From assembly GCA_003220495.1 (NCBI GenBank), contig QHSP01000049.1, forward strand, positions 1 through 51,407: DNA of 51,407 nucleotides. The letters run 5' to 3'. This document shows positions 40,744-49,400 of the stretch, piece by piece. Both the position numbers and the translations under genes were made by a program. A model generated the notes under the pieces. The model was not told the origin of the DNA. It worked only from the letters and a program-made list of their open reading frames with translations, and did no database searches. The DNA comes from Candidatus Rokuibacteriota bacterium (GTDB lineage: Bacteria; Methylomirabilota; Methylomirabilia; Rokubacteriales; CSP1-6). Position 1 is the stretch's first letter. Each line of letters starts with the position of its first letter.

Positions 40744-41175
40744 TCAGCCCTTGTAGCCCACCGCCGGGCGCTTCATCTCGAAGATCTCGTGCACATGCGT
40801 GTACAGGTGGCCGGCCAGGCGCCCCACAGGGCGCAGCCGATGCATGTCGAGCCGCCCGCTCGCCGGATCGTAGACGTCGTCGCGCACGTGCAGGTGCACG
40901 ATCTGCCCGATCACGAGGTTGCTCGGAAGCCTCGCGTGTGGCCTCGACGTTGCGCAAGGTGTCCTTATTGCCCCGCCCGCCTCGGCCCGCGGTGAGGCCG
41001 AGAACGCGATGGTCGGCGGGTCGTGGGTGATGGCCATGAAGTAGCTGAACGGGGCGAGATTGGGGGCGCCGCTGGCGTCGACGCTCGACACCCAGGCGAT
41101 CGGCCGCGGGACGACGCACCCGATCATGAGCTTGTACATCGCGTCCACGCCGATGGTCTGAGGGTCGAGTTGCAT
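40744..41175 (-). pseudogene. Flavin reductase family gene with internal deletion and local frameshift
   Basis: From ATG 41175 the product starts as a normal flavin reductase-like FMN-binding protein (MQLDPQTIGVDAMYKLMIGC, then VVPRPIAWVSSVDASG and PFSYFMAITHDPPTIAFS). At about 40978 the true frame moves by +1, where the other frame still reads NKDTLRNVEATRE, as expected for the family. Some 70 residues are then missing and the original frame resumes with LPSNLVIGQIVHLHVRDDVY and HRLRPVGRLAGHLYTH. The result is an open but scrambled 143-residue ORF against about 200 in the family. Either a decaying gene or a local assembly error. Confidence 0.7.
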
Positions 41176-41266
41176 GGGCCGGATTGTACCGCAGGCATCT
41201 CCAAGATATCGACGCGGGCTCCCTCGAGATCCTGTAGCCTCGCCACGCCGAGGACCCCGCAATGCC

Positions 41267-41295
41267 TTGACAGAGATCCGAGCCCTCGGTTAGGT
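41267..41295 (+). promoter_or_regulatory. Sigma-70-type promoter of the second sugar ABC operon
   Basis: A perfect -35 TTGACA (41267-41272), a 17-nt spacer and TTAGGT (41290-41295), 41 nt before ATG 41337; GGAGGAG lies just before the start. The best promoter match in the window. Confidence 0.6.
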
Positions 41296-41336
41296 GAGGG
41301 CGAGCGTTCGAGCCGGTCAACGGAGGAGAGCCCGCC

Positions 41337-42776
41337 ATGAGCACGGCAACCGATCGACGTCAGCCGCACCTGGCCCTACGCGCAATGTCGCGGCGAAAGC
41401 TGCTCCGGCTCGGCGTCCTCTCCGTCGCCGCGTCACCGCTCTTGCCTCGCGGAGGGCGCGCGGCGGCGCAGACCGGTGGAGCGCAGCCGGCACCCACGAA
41501 GACGCCAACGGGCGAGCTCAAGAATCCGGCCGAATTCAAGAGCCCCAGGGTCAAGGCGAGCGGCCCGACCACGATCTCGTTCTGGCAGTACGTGGGATTT
41601 CACGTCGACGTCCAGAAGTTCATCGCCGAGGAATACAAGAAGCGACACGACCCGAACCTCTCGCTCGAGATCACCGCCTACCCAGGGCTCAACGAGCAGC
41701 GGGTCGGCGTGAAGTCGGCGCTCGCGGCCCAGAGCTCCACGCCGGACATCATCGCGATCGAGCCGGGAGCCTACGCCGTCGACGTCTCCACGAGCGGGAG
41801 CGTCCTCGACTTCACGAAGGTCTTCGCGGAGGACCCCGAGTACAAGCGTGGGCTCTGGCCGAACGCGCTCGAGCTCCTCACGATCAACGGCGCGGTCGTC
41901 TCGGTGCCGGCGGTCACGAACACGGTGATCGTCTACTACAACCGCGGCCTCTTCCAGCAGCATGGCCTCGAGGTCCCGACCACGCTCGAGGATCTGAAGA
42001 AGGTGGGCGCCGCGCTGAACGCCAAAGGGATCATGCCGATCGCGTACCCGGCCGGACAGGATCGCAACTTTCCGATCTTCCCGTACTACACGTACCTGGG
42101 CGGCATCAAAGCCGACAAGCTGATGCGCGAGGCCGACCTGGGGCTCAAGCGCTGGACGAGTCCGGAGCTCGTGGCCGGCGCGGAATTCGTCGAGATGATG
42201 GCGAAGTCCGGTCTCTACGCCAAGGGCCCGCTCGGGATCAAGGAGCCGGACGCCATCCAGATCTTCGCCACGGGCAAATCGGCCATGTTCTGGGGTGGGC
42301 AATGGATGCGCCGGTCGATCCGCGCGGCGCTGCCGCCGAGCTTCGATCTGGGCATCTTCCCCTTCCCGGCGGTCGTGGCCGGTGGCCCGCGGCCCGTGCT
42401 CAGCTCGGTCGGGATCACACTCACGGTCAACGCGCGCAGCAAGTACCCCGATCTGGCGTTCGAGATGATCAAGGCCCTCACGGGCGCGTGGGGCAAGATC
42501 GAGTACACGCGCAACCTCGGCCTCTCGCCGAACGGGCCGATCAGCGCGGACGCGATCGCCTACCAGATGCAGTCGCTCAAGGATCCCCTCTATCCCGAGT
42601 TCCTCAAGCTTCAGCCGACCGGAACCACCCGCGTCATCTTCACGCCGGCCGTCGAGGAAGCGATGACTCAGGGGATGCAGGCTCTCATCACCACTCAGAA
42701 GACGCCGAAGGCCGTGATGGAGTCGGTCGAAGCGGCCTCTCAGAAGGTCGGAACGCGCAGGTTCCGGACCGGCTGA
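41337..42776 (+). CDS. Sugar ABC transporter substrate-binding protein (family 1)
   Basis: A 479-residue extracellular solute-binding protein. The N-terminus has a Tat-like motif SRRKLLRLG before a hydrophobic stretch ending in GRAAAQ. Family-1 features include PTTISFWQYVGFHVDVQKFI, NTVIVYYNRGLFQQHGLEVP with TLEDLKKVGAAL, IFATGKSAMFWGGQWM and VARS-like C-terminal repeats of EAMTQGMQALITTQK. It binds an unknown sugar or polyol. It is the first gene of an operon with two permeases, under a TTGACA promoter. It is a paralogue of the 28043 gene but diverged in length and sequence, so probably has a different ligand. Confidence 0.9.
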   Translation: MSTATDRRQPHLALRAMSRRKLLRLGVLSVAASPLLPRGGRAAAQTGGAQPAPTKTPTGELKNPAEFKSPRVKASGPTTISFWQYVGFHVDVQKFIAEEYKKRHDPNLSLEITAYPGLNEQRVGVKSALAAQSSTPDIIAIEPGAYAVDVSTSGSVLDFTKVFAEDPEYKRGLWPNALELLTINGAVVSVPAVTNTVIVYYNRGLFQQHGLEVPTTLEDLKKVGAALNAKGIMPIAYPAGQDRNFPIFPYYTYLGGIKADKLMREADLGLKRWTSPELVAGAEFVEMMAKSGLYAKGPLGIKEPDAIQIFATGKSAMFWGGQWMRRSIRAALPPSFDLGIFPFPAVVAGGPRPVLSSVGITLTVNARSKYPDLAFEMIKALTGAWGKIEYTRNLGLSPNGPISADAIAYQMQSLKDPLYPEFLKLQPTGTTRVIFTPAVEEAMTQGMQALITTQKTPKAVMESVEAASQKVGTRRFRTG

Positions 42777-42788
42777 GGCGCGGATCCT

Positions 42789-43697
42789 TTGCTCTCTCCC
42801 GCCGCCCGACGCCGCTGGCGGCGCCACGCGGCAGGCTACGCCTTCACGGGGCCGGCGCTCGTGGTGCTCGCGGCGTTCTTGCTGTACCCGATCGGCTATT
42901 CGGTGTCGCTGAGCCTTCACGACTGGGACGGGTATACACCGCGGTGGGGGCCGTTCGTGGGTCTCGAAAACTATCGGGCGCTGGCCGGAGACGAGGTGTT
43001 CTGGCGGGCCACCATGAACTCCGTCGCCTTCGTCGTCGTGCGAACCCCGCTCGAGGTCGGCTTCGGCTTCCTGCTCGCCCTGTTGTTGAACCGCCGGCTC
43101 GTCGTCCGCTCGCTTCTGCGCACGCTGTTCTTCGTGCCGGTCGTCATGTCGCTGATCGTGGTGACGATCATCTTCCAGCGCGTCTTCGAGCCGAACACCG
43201 GTCTCCTCAACACGTTCCTTCGCGCCATTGGTCTCGGCGCGTGGGCGCATCCCTGGCTCGGCGATCCGGCCACCGCGCTGGGGGCGGTCATCGCCGTCAG
43301 CGTGTGGAAGAACGTGGGATTCAGTCTCGTGATCCTGCTGGCCGGGCTTCAGGGTCTGCCGCAGGACGTCGTGGAAGCCGCGCGGGTGGACGGCGCGAAT
43401 GCGTGGCAGCTCACCCTGCGCGTGATCACGCCACTCATGCGCCCGATCCTCGCGCTCACCGCGCTGCTGTCGATCATCGGCGGGCTGAAGGTGTTCGATC
43501 TGGTCTTCATCATGACGCGCGGCGGGCCGACGTACTCGACCGAGGTGCTCGCCACGATGCTCTATCGCGAGGCCTTCGAGCTCAATCACATGGGCGTCGC
43601 GTCCGCGATCGCCGTGATTCTGGTCACCCTCGTGCTGTCCATCGCCCGGGCTCAGACGTTCGTGCTGGATGAGGCGCCGGAGGGCGGGAAAGCGTGA
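42789..43697 (+). CDS. Sugar ABC transporter permease (MalF/UgpA-like)
   Basis: A 302-residue inner-membrane permease. The first membrane helix is at GYAFTGPALVVLAAFLLYPI; about six helices in total. The ATPase-contacting EAA loop is VEAARVDGANAWQLTLRVIT then PLMRPIL (near residue 200). MTRGGPTYSTEVLATMLYRE is typical of MalF-type subunits. TTG start at 42789, 12 nt after the binding-protein stop; the stop overlaps the next gene by 4 nt (GTGA). Confidence 0.92.
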   Translation: MLSPAARRRWRRHAAGYAFTGPALVVLAAFLLYPIGYSVSLSLHDWDGYTPRWGPFVGLENYRALAGDEVFWRATMNSVAFVVVRTPLEVGFGFLLALLLNRRLVVRSLLRTLFFVPVVMSLIVVTIIFQRVFEPNTGLLNTFLRAIGLGAWAHPWLGDPATALGAVIAVSVWKNVGFSLVILLAGLQGLPQDVVEAARVDGANAWQLTLRVITPLMRPILALTALLSIIGGLKVFDLVFIMTRGGPTYSTEVLATMLYREAFELNHMGVASAIAVILVTLVLSIARAQTFVLDEAPEGGKA

Positions 43698-44572
43698 GCA
43701 CCGCGGTGGCCAGAGCGTCGGTCGCTCGCCGGCCACGGGCCTTCGGCCAGCGCGCGCGCGCCGGGCGAGTCGCGATGTGGGCGGTCGTGCTGGGTGCGCT
43801 CGCGGTGTCGTTGGCGCCCGGTCTTTACATGATCAGTCTTTCGTTCATGGACAATCCCCAGCTCTTCGCCGGGCGGGTCGTGCCGTGGCCACCGCACGCG
43901 GAGAACTACCCGCGCGCGTGGGTCGCGAGCAGCATCGGGCGGCTCTACTGGAACAGCATCTACGTCTCGACGGCGTCGATGGTCGCGACCGTCGCCATCT
44001 CCGCCCTGGCAGGCTACGGCCTCGGCCGAATCCGCTTCGCGGGTCGGGGCATCGTGTACGGGATCGTTCTGATCGGTCTGACGATCCCACTCCAGATCGC
44101 CCTCATCCCACTCTTCATCAATCTGCGCACGCTCGGGCTTCTCAACACGCGTCTCGCTCTGATCGGCCCGTACACGGCATTCGGATTGGCGTTCGGGACT
44201 TACATCATGAAGGGATTCTTCCAGGGGTTGCCCCGCGAGCTGGAGGAAGCGGCTCGGCTCGACGGCGCCGGCGAGTTCGGGATCTTCGCGCGCGTCATGC
44301 TTCCGCTGACTCGCCCGGCGCTCGCCACCGTGGCGATCTTCGTGTTCTTACAGAACTGGAACGAATTCCTCTTCGCGCTGACCTTCCTGACCGAGGGGCG
44401 GATGCGGACGCTTCCCACCGGAATCTACGCGCTGCTGTCGAGCGAGTTCTACGGCAACTATCCGATCCTGGCGGCCTCGCTCGTGCTCTTCTCGGCGCCG
44501 GTCCTGGTGCTCTACTTCGTCTTCCAGCGGCAGTTCGTGGAGGGGTTGACGGCGGGCGCCCTGAAGCACTGA
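43694..44572 (+). CDS. Sugar ABC transporter permease (MalG/UgpE-like)
   Basis: A 292-residue permease, partner of the preceding one. About six helices, starting at MWAVVLGALAVSLAPGLYMI. The EAA loop is LEEAARLDGAGEFGIFARVM then LPLTRPAL. The C-terminal RQFVEGLTAGALKH is the MalG-type signature. GTG start overlapping the upstream stop. No ATPase follows, so like the 28-31 kb importer this system depends on a shared ATPase elsewhere. Ends 33 nt from the convergent amidohydrolase. Confidence 0.92.
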   Translation: MSTAVARASVARRPRAFGQRARAGRVAMWAVVLGALAVSLAPGLYMISLSFMDNPQLFAGRVVPWPPHAENYPRAWVASSIGRLYWNSIYVSTASMVATVAISALAGYGLGRIRFAGRGIVYGIVLIGLTIPLQIALIPLFINLRTLGLLNTRLALIGPYTAFGLAFGTYIMKGFFQGLPRELEEAARLDGAGEFGIFARVMLPLTRPALATVAIFVFLQNWNEFLFALTFLTEGRMRTLPTGIYALLSSEFYGNYPILAASLVLFSAPVLVLYFVFQRQFVEGLTAGALKH

Positions 44573-44605
44573 GGCCTCGGGCGCCCACCGACACGGGCCG
44601 ACTTC

Positions 44606-46075
44606 CTAGTTCACGGTCACGTGCGCCTGGCCGCGCGCCAGCTCCGCCGCGGCCGCCTTGGCCACCATCGTCCCCTCGAAGAATCGCGGGTTCTGCGTGC
44701 CCCAGAGATGCACGGTGTTCGCGAAGACGAAGTCACGGAAGTTGTCGCCGGTCATGAAGCTCTCTTCGACCAGCTCGTAGGCCTCGGGCAGCGGATGGCG
44801 CATGTCGATCACGTCGAAGTGGCCGATGTCCGAGCTGTAGATCGCGTTGAGCTTCGAGCCGAACGGATTGTTCCGGCTGAAGGCCCAGGCGTTGGTCCGA
44901 TCGTCGGCCTCGCAGCCGAAATAGAACGGCTTCGCGTAGAGGTCGATCCAGTCCTGCTTCTTGGTGATCTTGCAGGCGGCGAAATCGTCGAGATCCTCGA
45001 CGCCGCCCGTCAGGCTCGCGTCGTGGTCCGGCCAGCCGTCCCGCGCCCTCAGCACCTCCGCCACGTCCGGGTCGCCGTACTTCTCGGCCAGGCTCATCAG
45101 CAAGGCACGATCGAGCTTGCGTGGATCCATGTTCTCCAGCGCCTTGCGATTGCGCCGCTCCCAGTGCTCGGTCAGGTCGCCGAACATCTGACAAGCCCAG
45201 CCCACGCCCCCCTCGAGGAACGCGAACCGGAGCTCCGGGAAGCGCCGCGTCACGCCACCCAGGAAGATCGCCTTGGAGACCGCGTGGCCGGCGGCCGCGA
45301 AATGCCCGATGTGGTTGTAGACGAAGCTCGACGGCGAGTTCCTCAAACCCTGGTTGCTGCCCGCGCTGTGGAAGGTCGGCGCAATGCCGAGCTCACGGCA
45401 CTTCGCCCAGACCGGGTCGTAGTTGTAGTCGCTGTCGAGCGCCAGCACGTCGTACCAGACCGCGAGTCGCGTGCCGTCGGGATCGCTCTGCGGGCTCGAC
45501 GCGACGCGCCGCGACATGCCGCTGCCGAACATGCCCACCTTCGAGCCGAGCTCTCGGGTGACGAACTCGAGCTCCTCGATCGCCTCGTCCGGCGTGTGCA
45601 TCGGGATGATCGCGGCGGGGGTCAGCCGGTCGCTCAGGTTGCGGAAGTAGTCGGCGGTGACGATGTTGTGCGCGCGAACGACGGCCCGCCGGGTGGCGTC
45701 GTCGCCGATGCGCGGCACGCGCAGGCCCGCGGTCGGGTAGATGATCGCGAAGTCCGTGCCGAACTCGTCCAGGCGCTCGTAGAGCAAGCGCGGCATCATC
45801 GCGGTCGCGCGATCGAGGGTGTTCCCGGCCTGACGGGTCCAGAAGCCCGGCTGGGCGACACGCCGGCGCCGCCGCTCGGCGACCGACATGCTCAGCGCAT
45901 CCTGTGTGGTCTTCATCGCGGCGTTGAACCCGTCGGCGGCCTTGTCACCGCCCACCTTTCGCATGCGCTCGCTGAAGACCGGGTCGAACTCGACCCAGTG
46001 GCCGTCACCGTCGATGACCGGGTGGTCCAGGCGAGACCGGATCTGCGCCGCTGTCAGATGCCCATTCGCGCTCAT
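44606..46075 (-). CDS. Amidohydrolase family protein, long form
   Basis: A 489-residue amidohydrolase_2 protein, longer than the two in the 20-24 kb region. The N-terminal metal motif is DGDGHWVEFDPVF, followed by YPTAGLRVPRIGDDATRRAV, FHSAGSNQG with a metal-binding His, FLEGGVGWACQMFGDL, and a C-terminal YSSDIGHFDV that supplies the Asp ligand. The family includes decarboxylases and hydrolases of aromatic acids; proximity to the divergent pca genes (about 500 bp away) is compatible with aromatic catabolism, but is only suggestive. GGAGAGGAG precedes the ATG, and TAGGCT lies further upstream as a weak -10. Confidence 0.88.
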   Translation of the reverse strand: MSANGHLTAAQIRSRLDHPVIDGDGHWVEFDPVFSERMRKVGGDKAADGFNAAMKTTQDALSMSVAERRRRRVAQPGFWTRQAGNTLDRATAMMPRLLYERLDEFGTDFAIIYPTAGLRVPRIGDDATRRAVVRAHNIVTADYFRNLSDRLTPAAIIPMHTPDEAIEELEFVTRELGSKVGMFGSGMSRRVASSPQSDPDGTRLAVWYDVLALDSDYNYDPVWAKCRELGIAPTFHSAGSNQGLRNSPSSFVYNHIGHFAAAGHAVSKAIFLGGVTRRFPELRFAFLEGGVGWACQMFGDLTEHWERRNRKALENMDPRKLDRALLMSLAEKYGDPDVAEVLRARDGWPDHDASLTGGVEDLDDFAACKITKKQDWIDLYAKPFYFGCEADDRTNAWAFSRNNPFGSKLNAIYSSDIGHFDVIDMRHPLPEAYELVEESFMTGDNFRDFVFANTVHLWGTQNPRFFEGTMVAKAAAAELARGQAHVTVN

Positions 46076-46569
46076 GTGCTCTCCTCTCCAGGGAGTGCCG
46101 GGTGCGCCTCTCGTGGCTGTTGGGCGCCACTTTAGCCTACCTTTGGCAGGGAGCCAAGACGCTCCGGAAGCCCCACGGGTCAGGACGCGCGTGCTCCAGT
46201 CGCATGCCGAAACCCGGCAGATTCATCGTGCCGGCCGTCGGCCAGCCGTGGATCAACGCGTTCGCCGCAACACCGGGTCGGTCGGTGGCCGCCCTGCTCG
46301 TCATCGCCGTCTTGCTCGCGCGCAGCCGAAACCTCCAGACGCAGACTCGCGACGACATGAGAGCGCTCTGGGAGGGGTCGCTCGAGCTCGACCTGGTGCC
46401 CGGCGAGCGTTGCCCCAGACTGTGAAAGCCGGCCAGCACCACCGGATTGCGGTGACCGTGAAAGAGCCGTGGGTCGACCGTACATCGGCTCGGCGACCAT
46501 CGGCATCGAAAAGGTCGCGGCGCCGGAGTAGAATCGGCGGGCGCCCGAAACTCCCGGAGGAAGGTGCCG
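46076..46569. other. Divergent intergenic region without a convincing gene
   Basis: 494 bp between the long amidohydrolase and pcaH. A GTG-started frame of 107 codons (46102-46425, +) has a GGGAG site but Arg-rich, unpatterned translation and no recognised domain, so it is not called. A short stretch near 46480-46531 reads RPYIGSATIGIEKVAAPE before a stop, possibly a gene remnant. GGAGGAAGG at 46556-46564 serves pcaH. Confidence 0.5.
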
Positions 46570-47256
46570 ATGGCCGAGACACCCGTCGCAGACATCCACC
46601 CGCCCTACCTGTACCCCGACTACAACAGCACGCGGCTCCGCGCGCCCTCGCAGCCGCTGGTGCGCGTGGCGCCGAGTCCGCTCGAGACCGCGGGGCCGGC
46701 GTTCCCGAAGCAGTTCGTGAAAGACAGCGAGGCCGATCTCACGACCTGGGGCAGGAGCGCGCCCCTGGGCGAGAAGATGGTGCTCGTCGGCCGTGTGCTC
46801 GACGAGGGCGGACGCCCCGTGCGACGGTCGCTCGTCGAGGTGTGGCAGGCCAATGCCTCCGGAAAGTATCCGCACCCCGTGGACGATCACGACGCGCCGC
46901 TGGATCCGAACTTTCTCGGAAAAGGGCAGCTCTTAACGGACGACGAGGGGCGCTATCGGCTGGTGACGGTCAAGCCCGGCGCGTATCCATGGCAGAACCA
47001 CGCCTTCGGATGGCGGCCCGCGCACATCCACTTCTCGCTGTTCGGCAACGCGTACGCGCAGCGGCTCATCACGCAGATGTTCTTCCCCGGCGATCCCCTG
47101 CTGGCCATCGATCCGATCTTCCAGAGCGTGCCCGAGGCCGGCCGCTCGCTGCTGATCGCCGTACTCGATCTCGAGCACGGCATCGAGGGCGTCGCGCTCG
47201 GATACCGCTGGGACATGGTGCTGCGCGGGCCGCGCGCCACGCCGATGGGGGTGTGA
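46570..47256 (+). CDS. pcaH: Protocatechuate 3,4-dioxygenase beta subunit
   Basis: A 228-residue intradiol ring-cleavage dioxygenase subunit that carries the non-haem iron. The four ligands of the family are present: Y100 (NASGKYPHPVDD), Y139 (PGAYPWQNH), H152 and H154 (WRPAHIHFSLFG). The N-terminal HPPYLYPDYNSTRLRAPSQP is typical of PcaH. ATG 46570 is preferred over GTG 46564 because GGAGGAAGG lies at 46556-46564. With PcaG it converts protocatechuate to 3-carboxy-cis,cis-muconate. pcaG follows after 2 nt and pcaB after that. Confidence 0.93.
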   Translation: MAETPVADIHPPYLYPDYNSTRLRAPSQPLVRVAPSPLETAGPAFPKQFVKDSEADLTTWGRSAPLGEKMVLVGRVLDEGGRPVRRSLVEVWQANASGKYPHPVDDHDAPLDPNFLGKGQLLTDDEGRYRLVTVKPGAYPWQNHAFGWRPAHIHFSLFGNAYAQRLITQMFFPGDPLLAIDPIFQSVPEAGRSLLIAVLDLEHGIEGVALGYRWDMVLRGPRATPMGV

Positions 47257-47258
47257 CC

Positions 47259-47807
47259 ATGGCAAAGCCTACCCCCTCGCAGACGGTCGGCCCGTTCTTC
47301 GCGCGCGAGCTCTTGTGGAAGGACGGCGGCACGGTCCTGTTCGCCGGTCGCGGCGAGCGCATCACGCTGACCGGATGCGTGTTCGACGGCGTCGGCGCGC
47401 CGATCTTCGACGCGCTCTTCGAGACCTGGCAGGCGGACCCAGCCGGCACATTTCCCTCCGGCGACGACGGAGCCAGACCGTACGGCTATGGCCGCGTCTC
47501 GACGGACCGCGACGGCCGCTATGCGATCGAGACCATGATGCCCGGTCCCTTCAAGGGCCCGGGCGGGGAAACCTACGCGCCCCAGATCAGCGTCTCGATC
47601 TTCGCGCGCGGGCTCCTGAAGGCCCTGCGGACCCGCGTGTTCCTCGCCCCGCTCGACGCGATCAAGGACGATCCCCTGGCCCGCGCGATCGGCGATACCA
47701 CGCGGCTTCGCACGTTGATCGCGGCTCGGGATCCCCGCGATCCGAAGATCTATCGCTGGGACGTCCGCCTGCGCGGAGCCGGCGAAGCGGTGTTCATCGA
47801 GCTCTAG
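47259..47807 (+). CDS. pcaG: Protocatechuate 3,4-dioxygenase alpha subunit
   Basis: A 182-residue intradiol dioxygenase alpha subunit. It begins with the PcaG hallmark TPSQTVGPFFARELL and continues with LTGCVFDGVGAPIFDALFET, FGYGRVST-like FGR region (PYGYGRVSTDRDGRY) and ISVSIFARGLLKALRTRVFL. The alpha chain lacks the iron-ligand His pair, as expected. The start is ATG 47259, 2 nt after pcaH; the open frame continues far upstream but only as an out-of-frame shadow of pcaH. Forms the alpha-beta unit with PcaH. Confidence 0.93.
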   Translation: MAKPTPSQTVGPFFARELLWKDGGTVLFAGRGERITLTGCVFDGVGAPIFDALFETWQADPAGTFPSGDDGARPYGYGRVSTDRDGRYAIETMMPGPFKGPGGETYAPQISVSIFARGLLKALRTRVFLAPLDAIKDDPLARAIGDTTRLRTLIAARDPRDPKIYRWDVRLRGAGEAVFIEL

Positions 47808-47822
47808 CGCGCGAGCGCTCCC

Positions 47823-49154
47823 GTGAACATCGTCGGCCGCGGCTTCGCGCGCGACGCATTCACACAGGCGCTGTCCGCCGACGCGTTCGTGAGCGCGATG
47901 CTCGACTTCGAGCGCGCGTTGGCCGCCGCCGAGGCCGACGCCGGCCTCGTGCCTCGAGACGCCGCGCTCGTCATCGCCAGGGCCTGCGCTGATCTGCGTC
48001 TGTCACCCGACGCGCTCGCCGGCGAAGCCAAGCGCTCGGGCTCGCTGGCGGTCCCGCTCGTCAAGGCGCTCACCGAGCACGTCGCCCGCGTGGACGCGCG
48101 CGCGGCGGCGTTCGTGCACTATGGCTCGACGAGCCAGGACGCGCTCGACACCGCGCTGGTCCTCTGCTTGAAGCCGTGCCTCACCGATGCCGATCGCATC
48201 CTCGCGACGGCGGCGGGCCGCCTGGCCGGCCACGCGCGGCGCCACGCCGGCGTGGTGATGCTCGGCCGGACCCTGATGCAACCCGCTACGCCGATCACGG
48301 CCGGCCTGAAGATCGCGCGCTGGGCCGCCGCCCTCCACCGTTGCCGGCTTCGTCTCGCCGAGGCGCGCGAGCGGGCGCTCTGCATTCAGCTCGGCGGCGC
48401 CGTCGGGACGCTGGAGGCGATCGGCGGCAAGCGCGCGATGGTGCGCAACGGCCTCGCGATGCGCCTGCACCTGCACGAGGCCCCCGCGTGGCACGACCAC
48501 CGCGACGAGCTCACGCGCCTGATGGGCGAGCTCGTGATCGTCACCACGACCGTGGGCAAGATCGCGCGCGACGTCTCGCTGCTCTCGCAGGCCGAGGTCG
48601 GCGAGATGCTCGAGTCCGCGCCGGTGAAAGGCGTGGGCGGCTCGAGCGCGATGCCCCACAAGCGCAATCCCGTCGCGTGTCTTCAAGCCCTGACCGCGGC
48701 CGCCCGCGTGCCCGGCCTGATGACGACCCTGCTAGCCGGCGCGGTCGGCGAGCACGAGCGCGCGCTCGGCGGCTGGCAGGCCGAGCTCGTGACCATTCCC
48801 GAGCTGGTCGACGCGGCCGGCGGCGCGCTGGATGCGCTCGAACGGATCGCCGGCGGGCTCGTCGTGAACGCCGAGCGCATGAAAGCCAATCTCGAATCGC
48901 TGCAGGGGCTCGTGTTCTCCGAGCGTCTTGCCCGGGTGATCGCGCGCGACACCGATCGCGCCAGCGCGCAGGCGCTCGTCGACGACTGGTCCACGGCCGC
49001 GGTCAGGGAGCGCCGACATCTCAAGGACGTCGCGCTCGCCGCCCGGCCCGCGCTGGCCGGACAGATCGACGATGTGTTCTCGCTCGAGGCGATCGTCACC
49101 GAGCTGGCCCCGGTCCTCGACGAGACGCTCGCCGGAATCCCGAGCGCCGGCTGA
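47823..49154 (+). CDS. pcaB: 3-carboxy-cis,cis-muconate cycloisomerase
   Basis: A 443-residue fumarase-superfamily enzyme that lactonises the PcaHG product to 4-carboxymuconolactone. Superfamily blocks: HYGSTSQDALDT (99-110), GRTLMQPATPITAGLK (148-163, with Leu in place of the THxQ-type His, as in PcaB), and GGSSAMPHKRNP (272-283). GTG start 15 nt after pcaG, so the three genes form one operon. pcaC, pcaD and the thiolase genes needed to complete the pathway are not in the window. A hairpin follows the stop. Confidence 0.9.
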   Translation: MNIVGRGFARDAFTQALSADAFVSAMLDFERALAAAEADAGLVPRDAALVIARACADLRLSPDALAGEAKRSGSLAVPLVKALTEHVARVDARAAAFVHYGSTSQDALDTALVLCLKPCLTDADRILATAAGRLAGHARRHAGVVMLGRTLMQPATPITAGLKIARWAAALHRCRLRLAEARERALCIQLGGAVGTLEAIGGKRAMVRNGLAMRLHLHEAPAWHDHRDELTRLMGELVIVTTTVGKIARDVSLLSQAEVGEMLESAPVKGVGGSSAMPHKRNPVACLQALTAAARVPGLMTTLLAGAVGEHERALGGWQAELVTIPELVDAAGGALDALERIAGGLVVNAERMKANLESLQGLVFSERLARVIARDTDRASAQALVDDWSTAAVRERRHLKDVALAARPALAGQIDDVFSLEAIVTELAPVLDETLAGIPSAG

Positions 49155-49180
49155 GCCGGCTGAGCCCCAGCCCAGCCGGC
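49155..49180 (+). terminator. Hairpin after pcaB
   Basis: GCCGGCTG (49155-49162) and CAGCCGGC (49173-49180) pair perfectly over 8 bp with a 10-nt loop, directly after the pcaB stop. A short TTTT occurs 20 nt further on (49200-49203). The rest of the 246-bp gap to 49400 shows only the ribosome site AAGGAG of the next gene and no gene of its own. Confidence 0.4.
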
Positions 49181-49400
49181 CTCGGCCAGCCTCCGCCGAT
49201 TTTCTGTTGCGTTCGAATTCCGCTGGAGCGAGGATTGGGCCCCGCAACGCAGCGGGAAGGAGGAGGCCCGAGCAACTCCCGCCATGGCCGCCACCCGCCG
49301 TCACACGCAGTCGCGTGCGCCTCCTTCCCTTTCGTCTCTTGCAACGCGACACGCTGAGCACCACGTGGAAGAGAACGTTGCACAATCAGAAGGAGTCGAC

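Noticed and set aside
41433-43736. Leftward 767-codon frame opposite the second ABC operon
   Set aside because: Complementary to three well-recognised transporter genes; composition is a codon-position shadow with no domain.
46102-46425. GTG-started frame of 107 codons upstream of pcaH
   Set aside because: No recognised motif, Arg-rich, weak start; kept only as part of the intergenic description.
45888-47258. Upstream extension of the pcaG frame
   Set aside because: It runs out of frame through pcaH; pcaG starts 2 nt after pcaH with its family hallmark.
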